Assembly (NCBI GenBank): GCA_037013495.1
Contig: CM072808.1
Coordinates: 7,851,319 to 7,915,318 of the forward strand
Source of the DNA: Hippophae tibetana
Taxonomy: Eukaryota; Streptophyta; Magnoliopsida; Rosales; Elaeagnaceae
Length of the DNA: 64,000 nt
Direction of reading: 5' to 3'
Below are positions 23,666-35,500 of the stretch, one piece after another (within the stretch, counting starts at the first letter, position 1; every line of letters starts with the position of its first letter). A program made the translations under genes and the position numbers. The notes beneath the pieces are model-generated. The model made no database searches, had not been told where the DNA came from, and saw nothing but the letters and a program-made list of their open reading frames with translations.

Positions 23666-24699
23666 AACTTCAAATAAGAGCAACATTGTTTTGTATAACG
23701 AAGTATTTCAGGATCCTTGCTATTGTTACTATTGAATGCTTTATTAGAAACATTTTTTATTCTATCCTGCATAATTTAATGGTATACTGTACAAGTTTGG
23801 TATAACGTAGGATGAAAGAAAAGCATGGGTTTGAAAAATACTTTGCATGTATGTGCTAGTGGAATGGATAGTCTCTTACTTTCTCAACATTTTCAACAGT
23901 TATTCTATCATAACATTTCATCTTAATCACCTCACTTTAAATTATCCTTGCTCTTCATTTCTATTGTTTCTATAAAATAAATGCAAACAAAATATGATAT
24001 TATTGCTTACAAAGGTAAGCCAAGTTTTGTTTGGGAACTGTTAAGAAACATCTAAAGAGAGAAAACATCAATAGGAAAAAGAAAGTCAATTATGCAATTT
24101 CTAATCTGTTTTATACGACTTAGTTATATTAAATCTGAATCAACTGGTCCTCTAGTGTTACTTCAATATTTTTTTGTAACATTTGGTTTATATGTTAAAT
24201 GAACTATTGATGATTAAGTTGACACTGGTTGATATGGAGTCATATATATATTATAAGAAAACGATCGATGAGCATGAAATTTTTATGCTTTGATTTTATA
24301 CCTCCATCATTGATAATACCCATAAGAATTTAACACTTTTGGTAAGTTACTTATGGTATTCTTCTACTACTACAATTGCATGATATTTGTTTGGCAACTA
24401 TATAATTTAATATAGTAATATTTTTCATGTAGGAAAAGCCCTGTAATTAGATGATGGATAAAAACTATTTAATCCATTTTAAGTCGATCAAATTTATAAC
24501 TTAATAGCATTTGACATAGTGTGTCAAATGCTACTAAGTTGTGTATCTTTCAAAATGGTTTATGCAATTATTTGAGTAATTATACTTTAGAGTATACATT
24601 TTTTTTATGTATATATGAGATAATTATTCTAATGTTATATTATTTTTTCCTTTTTTGATTTATTTTATTTGCATATATTTATTTTTGGTAGAAAGAACT
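23666..24699. other. non-coding stretch between elements
   Basis: No gene or family was recognised. It contains the hairpin at 24498-24540 and otherwise AT-rich sequence with stops in all frames. Confidence 0.4.
24498..24540. repeat. short inverted repeat, 19-bp arms
   Basis: The arms AACTTAATAGCATTTGACA and TGTCAAATGCTACTAAGTT pair with one mismatch around a 5-base loop. The context is non-coding. It could be a remnant of a small foldback element. It is too short for a plant microRNA precursor. Confidence 0.6.
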
Positions 24700-24719
24700 T
24701 CAAACAAAGTTCAACCCCG

Positions 24720-25293
24720 AGATCTTTGCATATCAATGTGAGGTAAAGCATGTATTTTCATCCATTAGGCATCAACTAACCCAGCACAGCTGAGTCTTAA
24801 CTAGAAATTTCCTTATAAAGGGGTACAGAGGAAATCTAACCCTCAGTTATAAAGTCTTCTCGTGAAAAACTGTCCACCTAGTTAGAGGTGGGTCGTTGTC
24901 ACGAACCCTCGACATAGGAATCATAATTTAAACTGAGGAAGGAATGTCATATGTTCTCCTTATCCTCTTTTTGTCCTGAGGTGACAACTCACTAGTCTTG
25001 ACCTTGGTCGGCCAACCTTTGGTATGACTTATGGGCTTTCCAATCCCTTTGTTAGTTGCTTTCTTCCTTTACTACCTCGGGACGTATATCTAAGTTTGAG
25101 GCACATTCAACCTAATTGTAGGCACGACCTGTGGATGAGAAATGGAGGTAGAAGGTTGGGATGGGGATAACTCCCTTTCGCTTGAAGTGCTCATCTCATT
25201 GGTAGATCATATGATATCACTTTCTAGTTAACCCGAAAAAGTAGGATATTGTGGGCTCTCTCGGAACAAGCCAGAAGTCTCTTCTCTATGCAT
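24720..25293 (-). pseudogene. antisense gene fragment of the second Tat copy
   Basis: The minus strand starts ATGCATAGAGAAGAG at 25293, as at 6971 in copy 1, and runs through the Ser-rich start to the Transposase_28-like part (near 24720-24860, SVPLYKE, then the NGxKYML segment). Stops interrupt it. Conservation of this unit in two inverted copies supports its being a regular part of the element family. Confidence 0.55.
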
Positions 25294-25800
25294 GGTTTCT
25301 ACAAAATATCACAACATATAAACAAGTTAAAGCACGAGAAATATGGATTACCTAGGGTCGAGTTCGAAATAAAAAGGAAGAATAATTCTTTAAATTGACC
25401 TGAAAAGAAAGAAAAATTGTTAGACTTGAGGACTTTTTTTGTGAAAACTCAAACAAGTAAACTATCTGCTGAATTGATTTTCTTACCATCGAATAAAGAA
25501 TTTATATGGCTCGAGCTAAGGCAACAAGGTGTTTTTGTTTAACGTTTTGTCTCATGTGTAGGAGATTATGAAGTGAGAAAAGGCCCAGGGTCCTCCTTAT
25601 ATAGAAGTCCATGTTTCTCTCTCCAATCATCTCACAAGCATTTATTGGGTGAACTGAACAGTTCATATTCCTACCCGAGTAAAACTCTTCCATCCCTATT
25701 TAGGACCGGGGTTGAAAGAGTAGGGAAATTTGATGTTTGGACATGTGGATACACTCGGAGCCCTATCCATCTAATAGTCTGACCCAACTAGTAGCCCGAG

Positions 25801-27497
25801 TGATGAGTGCTCAAAAAGTACTAAAATTACAATGATTTTATGCACATTAATTGATTATATATATATATATTTATATGATTTTATCATATATTTATATATA
25901 TTTATCTTTTCGGAATCACGGGTATTTTTATTATTTTTCAAGTATTTTTGCTTAAAAACGTAACTTAAAGACACAAAAAGGAATACTGGAGGCAATACAT
26001 CACAAATAAATTCATAAAATAAATGAGAAAAAGTCAACAAATATGGAAAAATTGGACAAAATGGATCAAAAAGGTAAAAAATGTCAAAAATGAGGAAATC
26101 GCGCCGTCCTACCGCGCCGGGCAACGCACGTGCCTGCGCCCCATCTATACGCGCTGTCGCGCCCACACCAGCATGACGTCATCATTCACTACTCCACTTT
26201 TTAATCATTTTTAACCCATTTTTTCTTCCCCTCCTCACCTATAAATACCTTCATTCTCTTCATAACTAAACACATCTTCTTTCTCTTTCTTTTTCTCCAT
26301 TTCTTAGTTTTTTAGTTTTTAGTTTTTCCTTAGTTAGTTTTTCTTAGTTTTAGAGTTCTTCTCTTTTTGAGAAGAACTAATTATGTTTTTGTAATTTATT
26401 TGTTTTTTGATTCAATAAATGAGAGTGCAAATTCCGTTTGTAGGTTTTCCAGTAACAGGAATAACATCAAAGTACTCTAAGGATTTTATTTTCTTTACAG
26501 TTATTTTTTATGCTTTATTCTTACATGTTATATTTAATTTTTCTATGATTAAATTTAACTTTGCTGGCTGTTTGTAAACATGATATAATAATAACGTTGT
26601 TATGCTTGCGAAATATTAAATAGGTAAAAATTTCTAAAATAAATTGATTTTATTTTTATTCAAGATTTTATATTAAGAATGTTAGAGAGAAATATATTAT
26701 TTTTCATTACAAAATTAAATCTAAAAATTAGATTTTAAGGTTTAGTTATCCGGTCTGATTTAAAGTAGTGCTCTTTTATTTGTTGGTAAAATAGTCCAGT
26801 AGTTAGAGTGAAACTCTATTTCAAAAGTTTTTATAAGAATTATTATCTGAAAATGTATTGACAACATGTTTTCAGTAATGGTTTTAAAACTTGAAAGTTA
26901 GTACTCGAATAACTAAATTTTTAGGTTTAATTTGGACACCTTGAATAAAGTTTAAACTATCTAACTCCACCAAAGGTGGCATTTACATGGTTCATTTTCA
27001 ATCTCTTAGAAAAAGAAATTAATTTAATTAACCAAATTAGTTATCAACCTCACTCATAGGTATTAATTGATTTGTTTAATTAACAAAGAATATCTAACCC
27101 CACCAAAGGTGGTATTCATATAAAAAAATATCAATTTATATCTTTAATAACCTAAATAATATGATCAAGCATAATTAACTTAGTTATTATATCCATAAAT
27201 ACTCCACTATTATAAATGATAAAATTTGCATAAATGTTTATTGGATCTATATCTATGTTTATTTTTATGTTATTAGATTAGAAACAAAAAAAAAACAAAT
27301 ATCGTGACAGGATTTTTGGATTTAATTTCGTTTTTAAAAGTTTGAATAATAAATTAAAAACCACGTATATTCTTTTCTTAGATCGACCTTGAGAGTATAC
27401 TTATCATTTTCTACGAAATGATTCGTGCACTTGTGAGAGTTTTATAAATATAAAACCAAAGTATTGGCAGGATTGACGATGCCGGTTTTGCTCATCA
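25801..27497 (+). mobile_element. L1-family solo LTR (copy D) with perfect target duplication
   Basis: 1697 bp from TGATGAGTGCTC to TTTTGCTCATCA, flanked by exact CCGAG repeats (25796-25800 and 27498-27502). TG...CA ends plus a 5-bp duplication are diagnostic of LTR-element integration, and the absence of an interior marks it as solo. It is the best-defined copy of the family. It gives the plus-strand order: AT-rich start, GC-rich patch, TATA box, pyrimidine-rich leader, AATAAA-like site near 26413, long U5. Confidence 0.92.
26174..26247 (+). promoter_or_regulatory. LTR promoter: bZIP-type palindrome and TATA box
   Basis: TGACGTCA (26174-26181), an 8-bp palindrome of the CRE/as-1 class bound by plant bZIP factors, lies about 58 bp upstream of CTATAAATA (26239-26247). 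A CT-rich stretch (26275-26310) follows where a start site would be expected. Copy C keeps a related GATGTGACGTGC at about 18433 and a TATA box. Activity is inferred only. Confidence 0.6.
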
Positions 27498-27760
27498 CCG
27501 AGCCGACATACGAGGTTGCCTCAGGAGAAACTACATGTGTCTAACCTCCAAGTCGATCTATGGTGAGGTCGACCTCAAGCTTTAGATGTAGTTTACTTTA
27601 CTATCCTTCTGACACGCTATGACATGTACATCCTACATAATCGACACGTGTAAATACAATGTTCTATACATACATGGACTCCCTAAGAGATCTACACATT
27701 CCACAAAACTCTTTGACTTCTCTCTAGTTTCCCTTTCTGCAAATCAAACCAATCCCAACA

Positions 27761-29537
27761 ATGATATTTTTGTAGTATTTGTAAATTTTAATGATATGAA
27801 AGTAACAAATCAAATATCATTGGTATTTTTGTAACAACCTTCGTAGTTCGATGGTAAAAAATCTATTTACTCCAAAATTTATAAAGAAAACTAAAATACT
27901 CATAAATATTATAATAATTGTTTATCATTTATGAAATTAAAAAAATAAGTCTCCTAAATATATGTTAAATTAATATACTTAAAAACTACAATCCACCAAA
28001 TATTATTAAAAACATTCTTAAAAGAGACATTCTATATTTACTTGCTTCTATAATTTTATAATGCGTTCAATATTTTAAAAATTTTAATAATTTTTTACAT
28101 TTTCTTCTCGTAATTATAAATGTTATATGTGTTGAATGTATTTAGATATTAATATATATCTTGCAAACAAGCAAAATAATATCAAAGCAATTATATCTTT
28201 TATGTTTTATACTTTGAAATATATTATATAACCATCATATTTCTATTTTGTGAGATTAATGAATATTCATTTAATTAGATAAGTTTTAAAGTCGTAAAAA
28301 TTATTAAATATCATTACTGTTATTGGTGGTTATATATGTCTTAGTATAAGATTAATCATTTTATATACTTTTGATTTTCCTTATTTTCAACTTCAACACT
28401 TTGATTTTAATTTTGAATCTTTTATTTTATGCATTTTTAACTTTTTAAATTAATAATGTTACAAAATCGAGATAAGTAAAATATCATAAATTTAAAACAC
28501 TAAAAAACAAATGATTTTCAATTAAACTATATGTATTTTAATATTAAAATTTTTATAAATCATTTAAATTACTTATAGTATCTTATGATTACACTACGTG
28601 ATTTGAGTTCACTAGCCAACCGCGCACAATATCATTGTAGATTAGCCTTTCTATGATTCCACCGCACCTTCGAAGTACTTTCCCCCTGTCTACAGCAACA
28701 GAAATCCAGGAATAACTCAGGGAAGAAACAAATTCCTAATCCAAAATCAAACAATATGTAGGTTTGCTTCTCAACCGTCTGTGTTTCAAGTTACTAGTTA
28801 TAGTGTAGTCCCCCTCGCTCATTTGTAATGTAATTCAAATGGCACCAAATACTATTTTGATATGAAAAATAAAAATAGGTTAGTTCTTACAAATTCCCCT
28901 GAAAAATAAAAGTTGGCCAAATCCCTGCAAAATCTATTTTATATTAGAGGATGTGAAACTTGAAAAATATATTTTCGTTTTATTTAGTCATTTCATAATA
29001 TATTACTAATTTAGAAAACAATGCTATTTGTCCAAAAGGGAGTTCCATACTGTCTGCATGGAAAATATCTAAAACAAAAAAATCAGGAAAATCAGTCTTT
29101 ACAGGCTAATTAGATAGCAAGGGGCGTTTTATCATATATATTTTAAAAAAATGGGATGGGAGAGATGCACAATCGGCAATGGTTTGCCCCTTGCTTTCTG
29201 CATGACATAAGTCATGTCAAATTCCGATGACATCTACCTACGAGCTACTCTCCCAAATATAAGAAGTTTCTCGAACAGGTAGGAGATCCATTCGTGCCAA
29301 TAATCTGACTGAATGGTCTAAGAAATAGCGTTTTAATTTCTGTAATGCCCATATCAATGCTAAAAACAAGTTTTATCCTGTGTTGTATTTTCTTTCATAT
29401 GCCCATGCAAAAACATATACAACTGTCTTCTATTCTTGGATTGGAAGAAAAAGTTTTCTTCAGATGTGTTGTGGCTGTGGATGTTCCTTTCCAAGGAAAG
29501 ATATATAAGCCAATGGTAGAAAAACTTTTAAAGACTG
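27761..29537. other. intergenic, including the 3' flank of the ABC1 kinase gene
   Basis: Mostly AT-rich with no frame of known type. A more balanced stretch at 28590-28840 shows no recognisable product. The last few hundred bases before 29538 would contain the 3' UTR of the minus-strand kinase gene; I could not fix a polyadenylation site. Confidence 0.5.
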
Positions 29538-32500
29538 TCAAAAATCAACAGAGTAGTGGTGTTTCGTCAACTTGTGCACAAGTCTGGAAATACAAACCCA
29601 TGATGTTTCTGGAACTTTGTGGCTAAGATGGATCACTAGAGCTGAAACTATGTCCAAAACAAATTTATGAACCTCAGGTTTCACCGCCATTCGTATGAAC
29701 ATTGCTGTCCAAACCTCTGGGGCTAGTCCTATAGCTTGATGAAGAGACTGAAACCCATTGGAAATCCTCACAATCATGTCACGTTGCTGAAAGGAATAAA
29801 AACAACCATTAATAGAACTATTAACAGGAATGTCAACTCTACAATAATATAATCAAGATCATTGTGATACATGGCAGTCTCCCATAGTTCAAAAAGTAGA
29901 CAGCTTATATAATAGAGACAAACCTCAGAGTCTGTTGCTAAAAGTTTCTCATTCAACTCAAAATTTAGCACTTCATCCTCTATAAATGCATCAACTGCAT
30001 TGATTATATCACGGAGAAGGAAAACACGAACCCTCCGACCCTTTTCAGATATAATGAAGTGCAGAAGGTCTTCTGTGGCTGAGACAACAGCCCGAATGTC
30101 GAAAAATTTCCATCCCAAAGGTTCGTTAGTTTTCTGCTGCATATCAGGGTGCTCTCCAGCTGACTCAGAAGCCTGTTCAGATATGGCTGCTATCTGAAAC
30201 AAGATAGAGATGGATGACTAATGGAACTGGACAGATATAAAAGGATTGGAAATAACAATCTTCATAAGTTTGGAAAAAGAGAGAAAAAAAATGCATAAAC
30301 AACAAATTAGTACTAGGAATCTCAGGATCTAAAAACACAACATTTGAGATGCATGGACAAAATACTTAAAATATCTGGTCAAGTACAAAACCTGACCTCT
30401 TTGATAACATGCAAATCATATGGATATCGGGATTTGCTTGTTGCCTAGGCTGATATGAGTCAATAACATAAAATTTTCTTTGCTAGTTTTAGGACTTGTG
30501 CACATGTATCAGAAGTGTGTTGAATGTACAGTTCACTCATACATTTTATATTGGAACATTTATAGTCACAGGTACGTGTGTTCGCATATTTGTACGTACA
30601 TATATGTCTCAACTATTGCTCACTATGTCATGTCATAAGAGGGCAGAGTGAGAAAGTACCAGACGCTCTAGCCGATTCCACCTTACAGTTCCGTCATTAC
30701 GGATGAGAAGTTCCCTCAAAATTTTTCTCATATCAGGATCTGGGTCTGCCAGAAGTCTTCCAACAACAAAAGGATACGCACTCTCAAGAACTTTGAAATC
30801 TGGATCCAGAGCTTTTGCTGTGCCTTCCAGTGATCCCAATGCTCTTATTACCAGGGCATAGTCCGGTGGAAGAGAAAAATCAAATTCATACATGACATCG
30901 TATAATTGGTCCATTACTCCCTAACAAGAAAAGTTACAAACAACAGTATTAAGCCCATACTCTATTCTAATATTCTGCTTTTTCTCATTGGTTGTTCTTT
31001 GTCGAAAAAAGATTAGGTCCATTGGGTCACTGAAGCATAACTCAAGGATGTTATTTGATTGATTTCTAGAATTCAAATAGCATGATTAAGTTTTGAAATT
31101 GAAGTTAGCACGTTTAGGTTTAGCATATATCTAAGAATTGGAATTTCTACACCTGCTTCTAATTTCCCCTTTGTAGGTCACAATGATTTTCTATGATATG
31201 CATATTTTTGATGATTTACAAGAAGAATGGACAGAACACTTTGTTCAAATTATAACATCAAGAGAAGAATATAATGATCTTAAATAACATAGGATAACAC
31301 CATGGTAATATTTATAATGTTTTAATTTCTCTATTCATATTTCTCTGAAGTTTAGATTGCTTGTTTGATGGATGTTTACGTGCTCATGTATGTAGGGGAA
31401 TGAATTGTTATATAGAACAACTATTTTTTGCCTAGTAATTCTAAGCAAACCAAGTTTGCTCTCCTTGAAATAAAGTGTGAATATCACAAATCCACAACAC
31501 TTTGACGACATCATTTTATTTGTAATTTAAGTTAAATATATATATGTATGGTATATAAATTATTATTTTTGTAATAAATTTAATTATAAAGTAAATAATT
31601 ATATTTAATTTTTCAATTATTTGTATTATTATTTAAACTTTGTTAAATAGATTTTGATTTTTTATGCTATATGTGATCGAATACAGATTATTAGTAGAGT
31701 AGAAAATGAGTACAATATGTAAAAAAAAAAATCAATATATATTTTAAAGTCGGTTCACGTGTTGAACCGACTTTAAATTTTAAGTTGGTTAAAAACTGAC
31801 TTTAAAGGCCCGTTTTGTAGTAGTGTGACTACATTGGTTAGAAGAAGATCACCAACCATAAATAACAATTACATATTCCATGGAAGTTGATAATTCCACA
31901 CAGCACACAATTAGAAAAGAACAATTTTAGACAGAAATATAGCATGATTGGAAAAAGAAACCTGGAAATCTTGTGATTGTATAGTCTGATCACTAAAGGA
32001 TGCTTTCAATGCATCTGAAACTGGTTGTATATCGACCCCTTCCGGAAGAAATCCCAAAGAAAAGAAGTCATTTGCCAAACCCAGTGAGTCGTGATTAGCG
32101 AAGTGCACAAGCTGGAAGAGAGATGAACTCATTAACAAATAACAAACACAATAACATGGCTCATATGTCTTGTATTGTCAAGCAGAAGAGAAACCTTGTT
32201 GGAGTGAAAGCTTAAAAGTACTCTTACATAGCATTCAAATTTAGTGCATATATTAGGCACCAACCATATCATAAATGAATGCAGAAAAGATAATTGTGAA
32301 AACACAATTTAAGCTAAATGACCTCTATTGAGAATCGGTCTTGAAGTTTTTACCATTTGAATAAGCCCTACACGAAAATGTCGAGGAATATCCCCCATCA
32401 TTCCGAAATCAAAATAGGCAAGGGCACCACAGTAAGTGGCAACAAGGTTTCCTGGATGTGGGTCAGCATGGAAAAATCCCACCTCGAGCAATTGCCTCAA

Positions 32501-35500
32501 AGAGCAGTACAATCCCTTACAAAAGGAAACAAAAAGAAAAGGAAAAATCAAGACACAAGCCAAAATATTGCACAGTATCATCATCAATGACATTAGCATA
32601 TCTATTTTCCCTGCAGGGAAAAAATCAACTCATTAACTGCCCCAATAGATAGATGATCATTATTGAGGCTGTTAGAACACCTGGTCAATTAGTTCCCTTC
32701 TGTTTAGACAGGCCTTCTTCAGTCCAAGTTCATCTGTAAGCTTAATTCCATCAATCCATTCCATTGTAAGAACAGCTCTGCGGGTATGATCCCAATATAT
32801 CTTTGGAACTTTAATACAAAAATCTTCTTTATGTTGGACAGTCTTTCCCATTGTATTCTTTTTATGAGCGTTCTGATCACCACCTTCATGTCAACAGTAA
32901 TATATGTTTAACCAAAAAAAAAGGCAGAATTAAGCATGTTAACGAAACTAATACCATTATCTTTATTTCACAAGCACGAGACAAGAATGTAATCATAAGG
33001 TAACTTCTAACATACTTCCCCCATCAATGATATTCCAAAGAAGGTAATAGTGGCCCTCAGTAAAAACACATATTGTTAACATGACATACAAGTATAGATT
33101 TTTCATACAATTTGATTATATTAATGAAGACATCATGCATAGAGACTCCAATAAGAAACTCGATTGAAAGTGTATAATGACTTGTCCAATGCAATAATTA
33201 TATGTAAATACATTAAGATAAGAGAAAGTATATAAGAACATCACCTGGGCATGAAGCATATAACAAAGAAAAACGTTCGGCGTTTTTTCCCTCTAGGATG
33301 TAATCAATTTCATCAAACATGTGCCTGACCTGTTAAAAGTCTCTGGGTATGAGCACCAAAGCAAATATATGGGCACAATGAGAGAATAGCAACATGGATA
33401 TGATGATTGGACTTATGAGAGAATATTTCTGCATAAGCCTGATGATAATAGCTAATGTCACATGCATGCATAAAGCAAACACAAAGTGCATAAATAACAA
33501 ATTGTACCATAGCTAATGCACAAATTGAGTAGATACCACCCGAAGAAACTTAGCTTTGGTTCCTAAAGATTTAGATGATAGAAAACATACAAGCAAGCAG
33601 GACACTTACTGTAGTCATAGAATAGAAAACTCACCAGTTCATTCACTGCTACTAATAAATCCTTACGAGCCTTGGAAAATCGCTTTAACTGACCCCCAAT
33701 CATATGGAACAACAAGGCATCAAGGGTCAATGAAAGTGACATACCAGGTCTTTGAACCTTAACAGCTACCAGTTCTCCAGAGTGCAGATGAGCTGCAAAA
33801 CTTGATACACATATATAACCATTTAGCTTAAACATTTTGTAAAAGCCAGAGTCCCAATCCCAAATATTCCATCCAGATGACAAGAAATGGGTGCATTAAA
33901 CATCTCCCATTCCCATCTACAAAAGAGCTCTCTGACCTTTATAGACCTGCCCTAAGGATGCGGCTGCTATAGGCTCTGCACTAATGTTGGCAAAAATCTG
34001 TGAAACAGGTATGCCCAACTGGGTTTCAATGGATTTAATAGCAACATGAGTTGGAAATGGTGGTATTTGATCCTGTCATAGAAGAAAGCTAAAAACATAT
34101 GAGCTTGGAGACACAATGAAGATCCATTTAGAAAAAAATGAATAAATTGATCACCTTACCTACAGGCTCTGAGTGACCAAAGGGGAAAAATAAATCTAGT
34201 AACCTGTAATTTAGCAAGCTCTTGGCAATATACTGTTGGTAATATATCAGGCCTGGTGCTCAGCGCTTGCCCAAGCTGTAATTAGTAATAAATGGTTAGT
34301 AATATAAATTTTAACTTTAACCAAAAGCTCATTAAATTTGAGTCGTCGAAGGCAAGGCAGCAAAAAAAATTTAGGGAATTCTAGGCACACCCACCCCACA
34401 AGCACCCCCCGGCTCAGGGGGGACCAGAAAACGCGCGGGCTGCCCCAGCTCTCAATTCATCTGGACTACTACTTCCACAAAGTCTGCCGTCCCAGAATCA
34501 TCCCGCTGGCTGTATGGGCGGGTTGTCCCCACCCTCACCTAAAATCCGCCAAAGTAAGCCAGAATGTATAGGCTTTCTATGAAAGCAGAGTCCTATGTTT
34601 TTAATAAACAGTCGCTACCCCCAACTCCCAGTTCTTTCTCTTCTTTCTTTTTTCAAACCTGGGAATCCTTTTTTTGAAATATCCTCCTCAGATGAAAGGC
34701 TACTTCAATCTAGGAAACAGCTTAAATTCTATTCAATATCATTTTGGACGCCTAGTATCTTGAAACCTCTTTGCTTGCGGAGGCGCTTCGCATTCTTTCT
34801 ATTCCATCCGGGATAGGCGGTGAGTCGTTTTTTTTTTAGTTTTTAAGTGGGATGTTCATTATCGATGATCCTCAAAAATTCCATGAAAAGAACCTACGAC
34901 AAGGCGCTTGGTTTGGTTAGTTTCCTTCAGCAGCCCGCGAACCTCTTTAAGAGGTGATTAGTCTCCTTACGTGGTGGCGGGTTTTTTGGCTTCCCTAAAA
35001 TCTTAGATTTTTTAGTGGGTTTGTATTTTAATAATCATTTGATTTTCGAGGATCAAATGTTGATTTTCTTTTTGTACCTGAAGGAAAGCTCCATTTTGTG
35101 CTCGCTCTCTTCTGTCATGCAAGGAGAATTTGGTGTCTTTCTGGTCAATAATGGGACCGGGTCATGCGACGGATGCAAGCTATACTTTGAAAATCAAAAT
35201 CTCAATTTTATGACAAATCTGGTCCGATGGCCAAACAGATCTTCTTACATCTCTATATAAACGCTGGTTTATCAAGAATACGCAAGAAAAGTACTTCGAA
35301 TTGTTGATTCCTCGCCACAGATGGAGAATTGCCACGGAAGATCGGGATCAAAGTACGTTAAAAAGTGCCACAAGTGTCATGGTCCTCTAGCTGGGATTGA
35401 AATTTTTTGGTCTCCGGGCAAGTGGTAGTTGGCTTCTTGTTCAGGGAAAGCAAAGCGCTCAAGCCCCCCGAAGCGCCTTCCCCCTTCTATCACATTTCGA

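Larger units (their letters stand above)
24700..27760 (+). mobile_element. 3' end of a second Tat-type element, opposite orientation
   Basis: The segment is the reverse complement counterpart of about 6196-7600. It holds the first part of the antisense gene (24720-25293, minus), a purine-rich tract (AGAGTAGGG, about 25718-25727) and the 3' LTR starting at 25734. It lacks gag and pol. The left limit at about 24700 is where similarity to the first copy ends. The LTR is interrupted by an L1 solo LTR. Confidence 0.7.
25734..27760 (+). repeat. 3' LTR of the second Tat copy, split by a solo LTR
   Basis: It runs from TGTTTGG (25734) to CCCAACA (27760). Without the L1 insertion and one copy of its duplication it is about 325 bp, against 374 bp for the LTR at 6196-6569. 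The end CAATCCCAACA matches the other LTR's ATTAATCCCAAACA form. Confidence 0.7.

Noticed and set aside
24498-24540. microRNA precursor
   Set aside because: The stem is only 19 bp with a 5-base loop, far shorter than plant precursors.
32357-32652. Overlapping plus-strand frames in the kinase locus
   Set aside because: They are complementary to the exon encoding HADPHPGN and its intron and have no homology that I recognise.
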